A stretch of DNA of 64,000 nt from NCBI GenBank assembly GCA_033964015.1, contig CM066924.1, positions 22,936,280 to 23,000,279 of the forward strand, in the 5' to 3' direction. Origin of the DNA: Scolanthus callimorphus (Eukaryota > Cnidaria > Anthozoa > Actiniaria > Edwardsiidae). Under the pieces are notes generated by a model, which saw only the letters and a program-made list of their open reading frames with translations, was not told the DNA's origin and searched no databases. This document shows positions 21,284 to 34,465 of the stretch, one piece after another. The translations under genes and the position numbers were made by a program. Position 1 is the stretch's first letter; the number at the start of each line of letters is the position of its first letter.

Positions 21284-24200
21284 CATTTTTCACGCGGCGC
21301 GAGCGAGCTAAAAAAATTCTGAAAAACGCGTTTACTTTTCTCGGAGTCACCTTAAAACTAGTATTGTGACCTGTTTTACTTTAGATATATAAAAGCGTAA
21401 ACTGCTCAGATATCAGCAAATTTGGAAAGAAAACGTTTTTTCTGAGAGTACCGAGGACGAGATTTAGAATACTCTAACGAGTAAAACGAGATGTTTGTGT
21501 GATAAAGTTTGAATAATAATTCCCACTCCTTTAAGATGCAGTCAAGGTCAGGTAACTTTATCCGCCGAAAATAGAGAAAAAAGTGCTATAATTGTAGGCA
21601 CTTAACACACTGTTCCCTGAAATATGTACCATAGCTCCTTTATTCCTTCTTCACCCTCGAATGAATGCAATAAAGGCAAACCACCCCCGTAGGAATTCCA
21701 AACTATTTCGTGCTGCAGTCTCCTAATGACACTTGAGCGACGATCAATACTGCATCTTATCCTTTGCCTTTAACTCCCAATATTTAAAACAACGTCATCT
21801 AAATCGGATTGGACGATAAAACCAAATTATTCTGCATACCCTAGTCTCTGTCAGTGAACTGATCAATGAAATGTTTTTCTTAGCACCGGAATTTAGAAGG
21901 AAATGAATATACTCAGAGGTACTGTTTTCAAGATTTTCTGATTCCTGTAATCAAAATTTCCGCTGGTTGCTACTATCTTTTCAATTGACAGCTATCGGTA
22001 AAGATTTTGAAATTCAAGTATTCGAAAGAGAACTTAGAAAGAAAGTGAGGAACAAAGAAAGTTCGGGGTCTTCTCCTCATCGTGAGGGAATTCAAAGCGG
22101 TCGAAAGTACACGACCGCTAGACAAGGAGAGGTTGGAGGACTTTTGAGTCATTAGATGGCGCAAATTGCTACTGTCATCAAATTTGCTGTGTAGTATTGG
22201 TAGGCAACCCATCCCCTCCCCCCCAACGAGATACTGTTTCATCTCAAGTAATCATCTTCCATTTCCCAAATAATTTTCTTTCAGTGTAGAATGAATAAAT
22301 TATGCTCCTGTTTTTTTTAGACTGCTTTGCAGTTCCTTATTTGACGATGATCGTCCGTATGAATACAAAGACAAATATCGTAATTGCTACGCGCACGCAT
22401 TTATTTAGCCTGCTAGCCGGCGTTTGTCAGTGTTTTTAACGGCGAAAATACCTGGAGTTTGTTGTTCGAGGCGCCATCTTGGATTTCTGTACGCGCGGTC
22501 GACCTGGCACGAGTTTTAAAACGAGGCAAGCCGGAAGTAGGCACGCGCCGGGGGTCAACGGAAAGAACTTTATTCGCCTACGTGTTGCGCTGCGAGGGTG
22601 ACTGGAAACTTGAGTCCAACAAGGCGCCGCTCATTTGCATGAGGCATTTAAACTTTCATGCTATTTCAAATTTTGACATGAAAATTACTAGAAGTTATAG
22701 CGCCTGGTGACTTTGAAAAGCATTTGTGAAGTTGAGTTTAAAACAGCAATTTTTGGGCGAGATATAAGCATCCGAAGTTCTCAAAATACACCAAAACGAG
22801 GCTAGAAAGGCTTCTAGTGAAAATCCCATACAAAACTCTGTATTTTTGTGGTCCCATAATTTCGTCAATATTCAAACCAATTTATACGGAATTTTTTGAA
22901 ACTGTGTATTCTGATGTATGATTTTTGAAACGACACGTTTTTGACTACATAAATATTTCTTTCGCCTTTTACTAGGAAAACTGAATTATGAAAGAGGTGT
23001 ATAGAAGCGTAGGAAAGATTTTGTCTCTTGTATCTACGGACGTTCGCCAATTAGTTTGGCTCGGCCAGTAGTTTACGTAATATTTAGAGAACCTCAGTCA
23101 GTACGTTTACAGCTCTGCAATGGGAATTTTTAACTTCTCTAGCCAATTTTTACAAACTGTGACTGTTGAAATGTAAACGTCACCCTGTTGTCTTGATCAT
23201 CACAGCATCGAGTCACGGCCGTCATTTTGTCAGCCTAGTAACCGAGTCAGAGAAATGATCCATTACCATCGCCTGATTTAGAGATTGCAGACTATAAGTG
23301 TGCATTCTTTTCAATTGAATTCGGTAAATAAAGCTTTGCTTTTAGATGATAATTTCGAGATTGATACGCGCAATTCATTTTCTATTATTTCGCTTCTAAA
23401 ATAAGGAGCGGGTGACTGGGGATCTTTAAAATCGACTCATCGACCGTGTTTTCGTGTCATAAAAACTGACACTGAAACTGTTCTGAAAATGTTTTTTCCA
23501 TTTTCGCCATCTTGTGATTAGGATCTCCAAAATGCAATGGACTCTAATAATCACACAATGCGGCATTGCCTTAGAGACAACATCTTGTAACATCTTGTAA
23601 CAACAGCGAGATATTTATGGAACCTGAAGAAGTGAGACACTATTATTAAATTGAATAAGCCCCCCAAAACCTCTTTAATTGATTTTCCCTGTCAACGACG
23701 TTCCCGCTACAGTCATGATGCATAAGAGCTTTAATGGTATACTCTGCCCGATAGCTGCGCTATCTTTGAAAGATATCATTTAGGTAGCATAATGTGTAGC
23801 ACGCTCCTTATTGGGGGTGGTGAACGGTTCGGAAAATCCAGAATCTCGTGAAATTCTTAGCGATTCTCGAAATTTTTCGAGAGCTGTCTCGCAATCTCGT
23901 TTTCTGACACATCAACACATATTACAGAGAATGTATGAACAGCAATCTTTGATCGTCTCGATCTCGCTGTCGCATTTACCCGATTCGCCACCTTTGTCAT
24001 GATGAACACCTCAGTTAAGCTCTGCGTCGTCGCGTTTCGAAGCCATTAAATTAAACATACATATGTCTCTAACATTAAATGTTGCCCGGATAACTTCCCC
24101 TCACATGCAAGGTCTGAGAAAAAGTCCAGTAACATTTTTTCTACGAGTACTTTTTTGAGCTTAGTATCGCGGTATAATTTCTGCTTGATGCTCTAAACTC

Positions 24201-25402
24201 TTGTTAAGCTGCCTAATGTTCCCTCGACGTGTGACGAAATTTTACCCTTGCAGATATTATCATTTTCCCCTTTTTTGCTAAAAAACTTTTTACGCCTTAG
24301 GTCACCTTACATTTTTCCACGACCACCAATAATCTGTGATATACTAGTTTCAAATTTGCGCCATCTGTTTATCGTTTTCATTTAAAGCCTTTTGGTGCTT
24401 TTTTCTGTTACTGCCAGCCTCCCTTACCTTTTTCTCTCGCCGTCTGAATCCTTGAATTTTCAAAGAAAAAAAGAAAAAATCAATGAAAGCCTGAAAGTAA
24501 ACCTCAATAAAATCTTCAAATTTAATGACTAAAAGTGCAAGCCATCCGGTCTTAAATATCAAAACATCTTTCACGTAATTTACGAAAACCGATGCCACAG
24601 TTCTGCTCTCTGATTGGTCAGACTTTCGTGGATTTGCGGAAAGTGTCTGGCTATTCCCTACATGCCGGATGCTAAACCTCATGTTTGCAGAAACACAAAA
24701 ATTATTGTCAGTTCCCATCTCTAGTTTCCTCATTAAAGTTTCTGAGCACTGACAGTCGGAATATGTTTAATCGAAGAACGCTCTCACATTGACTATGCTA
24801 TTTAGTTTTCAATATGCTCGGTTTATGCTTTTTTGCGTTACGCTCTTTGCTATTTCTTTATCGCTTCAAAAGGCCTAACTCCTCTATCGTCGTCGTACAA
24901 GTTAATGAAGTACAGTGAACATTGTTTAGGTTGTATATGGTGTTATTGTCCTCGCTTTTCTAGAAACGTTCTTTGAATGATGGCACATGGATCGCTGTCG
25001 ACGGACAAAGTATTGCGTATTTACAGAAGTACATATGTTATGTACTTCTGGTATTTATCAAAATTTCGCAAAAATATCTTTACATAATTTCTGCTTTATT
25101 TTGAATTTCCTTAGCATTTTGCTGGAAGTGTGACATTCAAACGTTGTGCCTTTAGATTTACAGAACTTAGTCGATTTAACATGTTTCGCTGTAACTCTGG
25201 AATTCCATAATTTGGTGGTTACAAGTTGTCGCCATTGCTAACCTCAGTTTGTACTGGGAAAATTTCTCAAGCAGCAGTATTAAATTTTCCTCCTTTCACA
25301 TCAATGCTGCAGTAACCAGCGTTTAAACTTTGTGGTGAATATTTTTAAGCGCGGTAATCGTATATTTCGGGGCCTTTCGATTGATGGGTTTATGTAGCTT
25401 AG
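21284..25402. other. Intergenic DNA, one dispersed repeat at 23215-23410
   Basis: No supported gene. 23215-23410 is a copy of the unit at 17780-17945. A block rich in AATCTCG/GATTCTCG words with self-complementarity lies at 23840-23900. Frames of 60-127 codons here have no recognisable domain or splice context. Confidence 0.45.
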
Positions 25403-25639
25403 GCCAGTTTCAGACGTCGAACATTTGCCGCGTCGAATCTAATTGTTAGAAATTTCATTTACAGCTTCTAGAATACTTTGCCTAGTGCAAAATGTAAATC
25501 TAGATGAGTCATAGCAGAACAAAAAGGAATGAAAAGTTTGTTTTTCTTGTTTATTCTTTCTTTTGTTGTGAAAAGAAGAAAACATTCGGCTAATTGACTT
25601 GGATTCGACGCGGCAAAAGATCGACGTTTGAAACAGTCA
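25403..25639. mobile_element. TIR element, ~237 bp
   Basis: The left arm CAGTTTCAGACGTCGAAC...TTGCCGCGTCGAATC is inverted at the right as GATTCGACGCGGCAA...GACGTTTGAAACAG. Arms are about 40 bp with a few mismatches. No coding frame; TSD not resolved. Confidence 0.65.
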
Positions 25640-25860
25640 TTTTTCTATTGAACATTGAATAGAAAGAAACTCATTGTTTGCAATTTCTCTTCAGTTATTG
25701 TTGTTCTTAACGTCTCTATCTTGTTGAATTTATACCTCCCTTTTAATCCATCTATATCGTAAACAGTTGTAGATACAATTTTAAGTACCTCAGATTGAGT
25801 AAAGTAATCTTATCTCCTTACTTACGTTAGGGCCAGGGGAACAATATACGATGTATAATA

Positions 25861-26201
25861 CACTCTTTTTTTATAAGAACGTCTAATTTTCAGTTGAGGC
25901 TGGGCCGTTCTTATTTTTGGAGCAGTTTGAGGATGGAAATGTTCTTACGGATGTTCTTACATTTCAGTGACGTCGGGATCTGAAATATGATAGATCTTTA
26001 TAGAAGGATACATACCAAATTACAATATTGAAGGTCGTTATTATTAACACATTTGATTCTGGATTTTAGAACGCATCATTGAAAATAAATCTATTTTGCT
26101 CCTATCTGAGGCTCAGGCATGTTCTTAGCATGTTCTTAAAATTTGGGTAAATTTCAGGCTGAACGTTCTTATAAAAAAGGTTCTTATAAAAAAAAAGAGT
26201 G
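25861..26201. mobile_element. TA-flanked TIR element, 341 bp
   Basis: Ends are CACTCTTTTTTTATAAGAAC and the inverse, with TA at 25859-25860 and 26202-26203. The GTTCTTAT words occur several times inside. Tc1/mariner-type by TSD (inference). Confidence 0.68.
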
Positions 26202-28470
26202 TATTCGCCCGAAGGGGTAATTTCTATATTCTCCCTCAAGTTATTGTTGAAACTATGTCCTCGGAAACCTCGAGGTATTTAATAACACAACAACATATAC
26301 AAACTGATCTATAAGATCATGAAATATGACTAGGCAAGACTCGCAATTACAAAATAATCATCGTCGTACTCTTACGCCTTGTACCAATATATACTAGGTG
26401 TATGTCCATTAGGAGAACACCGTCTGCAAAAACTAAAAACCTGAAAAAGTGAAAAACGTTAGGCGCAAAATTAGAATTCCTGCTGTATTCTACTGACCTG
26501 TAGTTTTAGTGCAGTACCTTAGTTTGTCGTCTTTAACTTTGAAGCATCCAAGGATATCAGTCCAGTCGTTGTTCTGAGTTTTATAACCTTCCTTATAAAT
26601 CCCCCAAGACTGAGCCGTTCAAGCTGGTATTTGAAGGCTCTCCGACGTTTAAGATCAGATTAAAAGAATATTAATTGTTTAGAAATACGTTAAATAAATA
26701 CAAGTCCGGATTCGGCAGGTGCAGTAGATGCCCTTGTTAGTTTAGGAGGTCTGGCGATGTATATTAATGATCCAGCCGCTTACGAAAGGACTTCACTCTG
26801 TCATGATCAAATCTGATAGTCTGGTATTAAAAAGCGAAGAGACAAGACAGCAAAATACAATAAAAAAACCTTTCGTAATAAATTTTCTTTTACATTCCCA
26901 CATTACACTTCCCCCTGGCTACGCCCCTGTTATAATAACCTATAAAATTTTTTTAGTCTTATAGGTTCTTATGAAAAGGGGGTGTTAATATGAAAATTTC
27001 AACCTTACAGGTTCTTAATTTTAGGTCCTTATCGCAGGTTTTACTCTAGCAAGCGAATGTTTACTTACTTTATGAAACGCGTTTTTAGAAAGTGTTAGCC
27101 TGCGTATAGCAAGCGTAAAGGGAAAGGGGAGAGTAGGAGGAACCAAACCGATTGTAGGATAGTGCGAGTGGGTTTCCACTAATTAAAGGGAGCCTACCTC
27201 GAAAACAATCGCTTATAATCTCGCTATTTCTCGATCCATCGGACCATTCTTTTTAACTTTACATATTCTTAAATAGTTATCTGATATGATGGCCTAATTA
27301 GTTTTGCTGATGAATCAGAGTGAGCGCTCCTGGAGCATGCGCGTATCGGGACAGGCTTCCTTTAAGTATGACATCACACCATTCACCTTTGAAAGATCAA
27401 TAAAAAGCGAGAAGCACACGAAGCCGATTAGCCAATCGTTCACCAAATCTTCATATTAACGAAGAGAAGGGTACATGTTATTTATCCCATTCACTTATCA
27501 TCTCTCTTCCTGTTGTTATAGGAAAATGTTGTTCGCACGCGCACGCTCTAAGAACCAATCAAAACAATCAAATCCATCAGTGTCCTCTAGGAACAAATAA
27601 CCGATAGATCAACAAATTATTAGGTTTCCTTTGCTCAACTTACGGAAAATGTCCAAACGTATTCACGTGACTTCCTATTACTGTGAGGTACTATAACTCA
27701 AATGTCAGGTGGAAAGACGGGATATTCTCAGGAAGATCTGTTTAAAAATTATTGGGGCTTATTAATTTTCTCGAAAAATGTGGCCGGATAAATCGGCCCG
27801 CCAATTTTGGCGCGCGCGCGTTGTGCCACAGGAAACCCACAGCATAAAAGAAGAAGCTACGATTTTGGAGGTTACATAGGATGCATTGGAAGGTGTAAAA
27901 ATAATTTGAAGCGCAGGCTTTGAAATGTTTTCTTTAGCTAAACTTTTTCTGATATTACATTTTTCGAGCTTTTTTTGTATTTGTCGTATTAACAGTAGAT
28001 AAAAGCAAGGAGGTTTTAACAAGTGAGTGCAGTTTTCACAAAAGATATCATTGCATATCTAAAGGAAAAGATCACAGAACCCATTTTCTTATACAGATGC
28101 TCAGATGATGGCTTGAAATACACCAATAAATCCTGTGTTTTTCCACCTTTTTCCATTTTTTTATGGGAGTGCATGGGACAAAGCAATCCCCTTTCTCGTG
28201 AAGTCGGACATTGGACGTGTTTACCACGGTTTCGTGTATTTCTTTTGCTAATTATTTGTACACTTAATGTATTTTTAATTATTCTGTTATTTGTTTTGCA
28301 ACTAGTTTACTGCAATTTTAACATTTATCATATGCAAAAAGTTGTAGGATATATGAATTTTAGAATATGCAATATATATTTTTTCCCTGTGTTTTTGCAG
28401 CATTTACGTCAATCGTCCGCGTTCACTAACATAATTTTCCCCAGCAAATAAATATTCACCCATGGATAGA
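26202..28470. other. No supported gene
   Basis: A relic of a GTTCTTAT-rich element lies at 26945-27040. A 142-codon frame at 28023-28451 starts with GTG, is rich in Phe/Ile/Leu from AT-rich sequence and matches no family I know; I do not call it. Confidence 0.45.
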
Positions 28471-28471
28471 G

Positions 28472-28746
28472 GGTTATAGCGGAGCTCCTTAGCGGCCGCA
28501 GGCCGCAGAGCGGAGCACCATAGGTATCGCAGGAAGAATACAACTCGGCGGTATATGATCGACTTCATTTTTCATGGTTCAGCGGTATTCCCATTTGGGT
28601 ATCGGGGGCGCGTCCGTGTCTGCGCGCCCCTACCACAGGCAACCCCAAAACCGTATTTCATTTCGGCGGGAAAGATACTGCGCGTCCGTTAACAGAAAAA
28701 TATGTAACCGGGAGCTCCGCTTTTAGCCAGTGGCTAAATCTATATA
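28472..28746. repeat. Dispersed element with AGCGGAGCTCC / GGAGCTCCGCT ends
   Basis: It starts near GGTTATAGCGGAGCTCC and ends GGGAGCTCCGCTTTTAG, then a hairpin TTTAGCC/GGCTAAA and TCTATATATT. The right end recurs at 34045-34082 and the left end at 31484-31515. A subterminal hairpin next to a TATATATT end might indicate a Helentron-like element, but that is only a guess. Confidence 0.5.
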
Positions 28747-31700
28747 TTGTTAAAACTCTATTTAGTAGTCGAACACAGAGGGATATCGCAAACCAAGTGG
28801 GAGAGAAATTGGAAAACACCATAAAGACTAACCAAATCGCACGCGAAAAAAAGGAAGAAACTGAGCTATATCTGATTTAACATTAAGTAAAAGTTGTCCA
28901 GTACAATTTGTCCAACATTTATGCTTTGTGAATGACAGAGTATATATTCTATTTTTCTAAATTTAACCCAAACAGCTTGCGTGAGCTTATGATTTAGACA
29001 TTCCACACACAGTACGATGTGTTTTAATAATTAAAACATTCATAAGTTGATTAGAGGTAATTTTTCACCCCCAAAAAATATCAGTTCTCAGTAAAACAAA
29101 GAGATTATAAAATAATAATTATAATAAAATGAGGATACTAGAACTAGACGTGGACCAACTCGAGGGTTTTCTTAAAATAGCGCTAATTACTTTGTTGCTA
29201 CCACATGTTAACAAGGAGCAATTAAATATTTTATTCCACATATTCAAATATGGACTGCCGATAAGTTAAAAATATTTTTTTTATAGAATCCAGGGCCAGC
29301 TGACAGTTTCAGTAGATAAAGGATGAAAGATACTCCGCTTCATAGCTATGTTCTTTATATAGTTCGTTCTTAGTGAATATCACTTTGAAGCTAACTCTAT
29401 TCGGAGTATCTTTCATCGTATATGTGTTCTACTATACTACTTTAATTGCATTCGTAAATGGGGTTAATGGTTTTTCTAATTGGTGAATTAAATCTTGTGC
29501 TACAAATATGTCTGAGCTAGAACGTATTCTGTAGGATGGAAATTATAAACAGACATTTGCTGATTTCCCGTTGTTAACAATGTTCTTTTCCCTTCCAATA
29601 GGATTTTTTGTCTATGAAATACCTTGTATCATCAGGAGTACAAAAGCTTCCTTTTTGAGTTTGTTTCCTCTTGCATAATTTATGAACTACAAAGTGCTAC
29701 GAAATATTTGGGTTATTTTTTTATCAGCCAAAGAATTTGGAAAGAAAATATTAATTGTGTTGCAACTGATGAAATAAAATGAAAATGCGCGCTACTCAAG
29801 GAATAACTTAATGAACGTTCAAATGTCGAATGCCTTTGGAGGTCCGCTTCGTTTTTGATCATCTATGAAAGTCTTTGATCCTCCATCTCTTTGTAAATGG
29901 TGTTATTAACTTTACTATGAGTAATTACAAATCCCAAGAAAACACAAGTGCTGAAGCCAACGTTGATAGATGAGAATACAGCGTTTCATCCTACATTATT
30001 TAAACTAAGTAAAGTCTGAGAGAAGATAGCGAAAATTCACATCATCCATATTTCATGCTCACAAGATCTCCTGTCAGTAGCATCAGCTAACCTCAAAACT
30101 CTAGATTCCCAACCGTTTTTCAGAGCGGGAGATGCTTAAATTCTTCAAAACAGAACATGTATCTCTCAGCATGATGTTCCCTGTATCTAAAAACTGCCGA
30201 AGACAAAAGTGCTTCAAAGGGCTAAAATACAACAGATGGTGCGCCATAAAATGGTGTACTTTTTGTGTCTCGTCAAGGAGATTTCCCATTACTTCTATCA
30301 GTGAATTTAGATTTTTCGATTGTTACGGAAAATGCGATATTGTAGCTATGATTTGCTAGCTAATATTGACAGAAAATAAAAGCTTTCTCTTTACTGAAAC
30401 TACAACTTTATAGGTCGAAAGGAAATATAAATCATGTTAATCCCGACTTACCTTATTTGTATCAGTTTGTATCTAACAAGTGTTTCGCTGGAACCTTTGT
30501 CTCAGTTGTGCTGATCATACCTATAGCGCTGCTCAGTCCATAAAATACCAAATACTCTATCCTATTAGTAATGATTTTAGTTGATTTGCATCTCTCTTAA
30601 GCCCTTAAGACCTCTCGCTTGCCTGGTTCTTGCGTTAAATACTCTTAATTCAAATTCTGTTTGGCCAAACAGAAATGAGGTTTAACCTCAAGAAACTGTT
30701 ATTGATACGTCGAAAGTCTATAACTAGTTTAATGCACTTGTCAGTGCCCATTACCCGTTCAGCTCATCAACTATTAATGATAGTTTTCTTTTCATTTTGA
30801 AATAACATGCATGTTTTTTTCTTCTGGTGATTCATCCTTCAAACATTTTTTAACTTCCTCCCTCTCTAAGAAAAATCAATAACAACGGTGGAAAGATATT
30901 TCATAATTACATTTTCACTAATAAAACCTTTAATGAATAATATTGATTTTTTTCTAGATCTTGCGGAATCTATATTAAATCATTTCATGTACCAAATACC
31001 ACTGAAAAGGAACGTAGTGTAAACCGAAAAGAGAACCGAACCGGCATTCGTTACTTTTTATTTCTTTTAAGCATTCGCATTGACTACTTAGAAAACCTGA
31101 TTAAGGCCAGAATTTCTTGAGGTGTAGTTTCCGTACTGTAGTAATGATCTGGTCAAGTTTTTCCCTCGGGCTATCAAACTCAGATCTTGTAGCTCTAGTT
31201 TCTTCTTGGTAACATGCATATCTCCAGTAACTAGCACAATGTTAGTGTGGTTAGATGTTACAGAATGTCCATGGAGAGCAAAAGAATAAGCTAAGTAAAT
31301 GTTACATACTGATTTCGAAAACCTTGAGAGTTTTTGACACGGGGATGGAGATGCCATGAGATACTCGTTGTATTCTTTTATGGGTTGAAATCAGCGGTCC
31401 GTGGTATGACCTTCAGATGTATCCGAAGCAAAACCATGATTTTTACATTCCAAACTATGGTATCCTTTGAGCAAGAGGTTATAGCGGAGCCATTCGGTGC
31501 CCACGTAGCGGAGCCCCATAGCTACATGCAAAAAGGAACCACAAAAGTGTATATTACTTTATTTTTTGATATCGCTATGCTATTTGTTATCACTTAGAAG
31601 CCTGGAAAGGATTCCCGCTAACATGTTCGTATTGGGGGTAGTATCTTTTTAGGGGTTGAAATTTGGTTCGATCACGGCCACGGATCGTTTAAAGTTGAGA

Positions 31701-33084
31701 TTCGTTTATACCGAGGAGCATCCCTACCCAAAAATAGTGTAGTAAGAAATTCAAATATGGGAGGTTAAGTGACGCCAGAGTATTTATGAAATAATCCTAA
31801 ACCAGACAATTGCTTTAGATAATAAGCTAAACATTGTTTTGTGGTATATTAGCTGTCTCTAGAAAGGAATTATGGTTGTCTAACTAGTTTGTTTTTATTC
31901 AGCACGTCGATGCCCTTCCCAAATATGGTAATTCAAACTCAAATACGTATATTCTGCGATGTCTAAATGTGTTGAGCTGGTAAAAGATATACTCAAAAGT
32001 AAATCTTTTTGGCGGACAACTAGAGATTACTTGTGTTGTTCAATCTCTCGACTTATCCACAATTAGTCTAAAATGGAAACTCTCTCTTCTAACAGACTAA
32101 AAGTACTGTTTTAATTGCCGTTTTGTAGAGGATAAACAATACCTAGTGCGTACTATGTTTGCACAGGAATCATTTGTGAGAAAACTAAATTAAGCGCGCA
32201 AAAAAGAAAGCAATATAAAAATTATATGTTATTTATCGACTGGGAGGTCCAGATCGTGAAATACCTTGACCGAAGTCTTGAAACTTTGTCGTTGTTGTTT
32301 CTTTTTTTTTTTTTGCTTCAAAAGAAACTTTCTCTTTCCAGAATGATAATCGCTTTTATCGAAATGGATAAACGTTCACGATGTCTGTTGATGATAGTTC
32401 TCCCGTACGTCTTCCTACAATCTCCATCACTTCCCTTATTCTGATAATTGTTGAAGATCCAGACGTGATTATTTTGCGATCATATGACGTGTCTTGCAGT
32501 GTATCAATACAACGTTCAATCGTCTATCATTCCCCCTTTCCTAACTTTATTATTGTAATACATCACCTTCATGCATTTTGTACAGTAACATTTTATATCC
32601 TTACCTTCCTCTTCACTTATTCATGGAAAGGTTTTCTCAACGAGTAACATCGCGCACAGATTAGCAAACATCAAAAGAGTATTTCTAAGAACAGAACCCT
32701 TTTTGTAAAGTTTCTACCAATATCGATGCCAACTTGAATGAGAACAGATTAATAAAATTGCAACAAGGACAAAGCCCAATCAATTCTACAATCTTTGCCG
32801 TAAAGGGTAGGACCGTTTTCAAGAACGCTGTATTTTCTCGTCGGTTTGGGAATTGTTTTCTGTCACCCCCTCCCTTCCCCCAGTCAATGTTGGTACATAC
32901 TTTGAACGCTCAGATCGAGGGCTTGAAAATACCGAGATAGTTTTCACTGATATTCTGAGGTGCTCGCCTAAATAGCTTGTAAGAATGGACCATTTCACCG
33001 GTCCAAGCATTTTGATAATAATTGTAAATGCATTTTCTCGCCGAAAACCACAGTCCACAGTTGCGATCATAGGACCGTTTGTTG
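28747..33084. other. Intergenic; no supported gene
   Basis: 29323-29418 is a ~95-bp foldback with ATGAAAGATACTCCG arms. 31484-31515 is a fragment of the 28472-28746 repeat. Short frames only. Confidence 0.45.
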
Positions 33085-33092
33085 TTTTTTGC

Positions 33093-33268
33093 TACCCTGC
33101 GAGCAGAGGTTTCTTTCTGTCAGTCGTTGACCTTTTATTGAGGTCGTTCTCGTCGCTGGTATGTCGCGTTGTAGTTTTTTTCCCAACTACAACACGACAT
33201 ACCAGCGACGAGAACGGCCTCAATAAAAGGTAAAGGACTGACAGAAAGAAACCTCTGCTCCCAGGGTA
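33093..33268. mobile_element. Foldback MITE, 176 bp, with 8-bp TSD
   Basis: Near-perfect ~80-bp arms run from TACCCTG(C/G)GAGCAGAGG to the centre AGTTTTTTTCCCAACT. TTTTTTGC is duplicated on both sides (33085-33092, 33269-33276). An 8-bp duplication fits the hAT, Merlin or P groups; the ends do not settle which. There is no coding frame. Confidence 0.82.
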
Positions 33269-33539
33269 TTTTTTGCATAACCTCTATAAAGACGGATTAC
33301 GTGCAGAAATCTCGAAATGTTCCTACAAACAAACTTTCATAGTTACATACCTACATAACCTTTATACTTATATACCGAATTTAATAAAAAATATCGCGCT
33401 ACCCTCTCTTAATGAGTTGATGGAAATGGATGTTTTCTGGCTGATAAAATGGCGCTTGACATGAGGCTCTTTAAATGATCTGGTTCAGGTAACTTCTGTC
33501 GTCGCCCAGAACGAAAAACACGAACAAAAAGATGAGTAT

Positions 33540-34000
33540 ACTTACTTGTCTCAGGGATGACAGGCTGCATTTCATGGCGGCATTACAATGGAACCTGTTA
33601 ATATGTTCAACATCGTTCACAATTTTGGCGTTCCTGAGTACTCCTAATACAGAGTGATATATTTTCCAAAAAGTGGCACGGAAAAGGGCTCCTGATACCT
33701 TAAGTAAAACCTCATTTATCCAAAGGTGTTTATGGTTAATTTGTCGTTAAAAAGAAGACTGTCGGGTGACAGCGCTTTATCCTGGAGATAGGTGATGCGT
33801 TTTAAACAACTTTCTGGTGATAAATGACCCACTAAGTAAGTAAGTCTTGGTCCAAGTGACTCATTTTTGGTTTAGGTCGAAACAGCCGTCCACTCAGACA
33901 TTGGCTTTCAGCTAACTCTTTTCTCGATACAGTCGATAAGGTTTATTTTCCTTCATTTTGGCTGATGGATGTTTTCTCTACCGGCTATGAGTAGTTGCGT
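33540..34000. repeat. Unknown dispersed unit, copy A of three
   Basis: It shares with 35615-35965 and 35985-36290 the ordered words GTACTCCTA, GATATATTTTCCAAAAAGTGG, CTTAAGTAAAACCTCAT, GGAGATAGGT or GGGGATAGGT, ACAACTTTCTGGTGAT and GAAACAGCCGTC.ACTCAG. No frame is conserved between copies. Probably an old repeat; the class is unknown. Confidence 0.6.
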
Positions 34001-34044
34001 TTTGAAAGGAAGCACGTCCATTAATTGAAACTATTTATTTTTGT

Positions 34045-34082
34045 GAGCTCCGCTTTTAGGCATTGCCTAAATCTATATATTA
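34045..34082. repeat. Right-end fragment of the 28472-28746 repeat
   Basis: GAGCTCCGCTTTTAGG, then hairpin AGGCATTGCCT and AATCTATATATT, as at 28710-28746. Flanks differ, so this is an independent copy. Confidence 0.55.
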
Positions 34083-34182
34083 TTTCGGGATGTAAACCAT
34101 ATGAATATTTAGTATATTTACTCAAGCGATTCCACGGGCTGATTGGTCGAGACATTCGCTATACTTTGCTATATTCACCTTC

Positions 34183-34465
34183 ATAATATAGCTACGATAT
34201 AACGCGCGCTCTGATTGGTCCAAATCTATGCTCTATTACACCGATACGGTAATGGTTCTCCCCCGCTATATCATAAAAGCATTAGAGCATAACTTTCTAT
34301 GACTCTATCGGCAAATAGAGCACTTGTGATGTTGGGAGAGACTAATTTTAAAACGTTTCGAGTGTCTTTTATGCTTTTATGATATAGCGGGGTAGAACCA
34401 TCACTTTATCGGTGTAATAGAGATTTGGATCAATCAGAGCGCGCGTTATATCGTAGCTATATTAT
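34183..34465. mobile_element. Long-TIR element with CGCGCTCTGATTGG block, 283 bp
   Basis: The ends ATAATATAGCTACGATATAA are inverted at the right (TTATATCGTAGCTATATTAT). Arms of about 100 bp include CGCGCGCTCTGATTGG, ACACCGATA and CGCTATATCATAAAAGC. Flanking TCA on both sides may be a TSD. It shares its subterminal block with 7791-8079 and 63560-63801. Confidence 0.72.

Noticed and set aside
28023..28451. 142-codon plus-strand frame
   Set aside because: GTG start, composition explained by AT-rich DNA, no domain, no splice signals and no related copy in the window.
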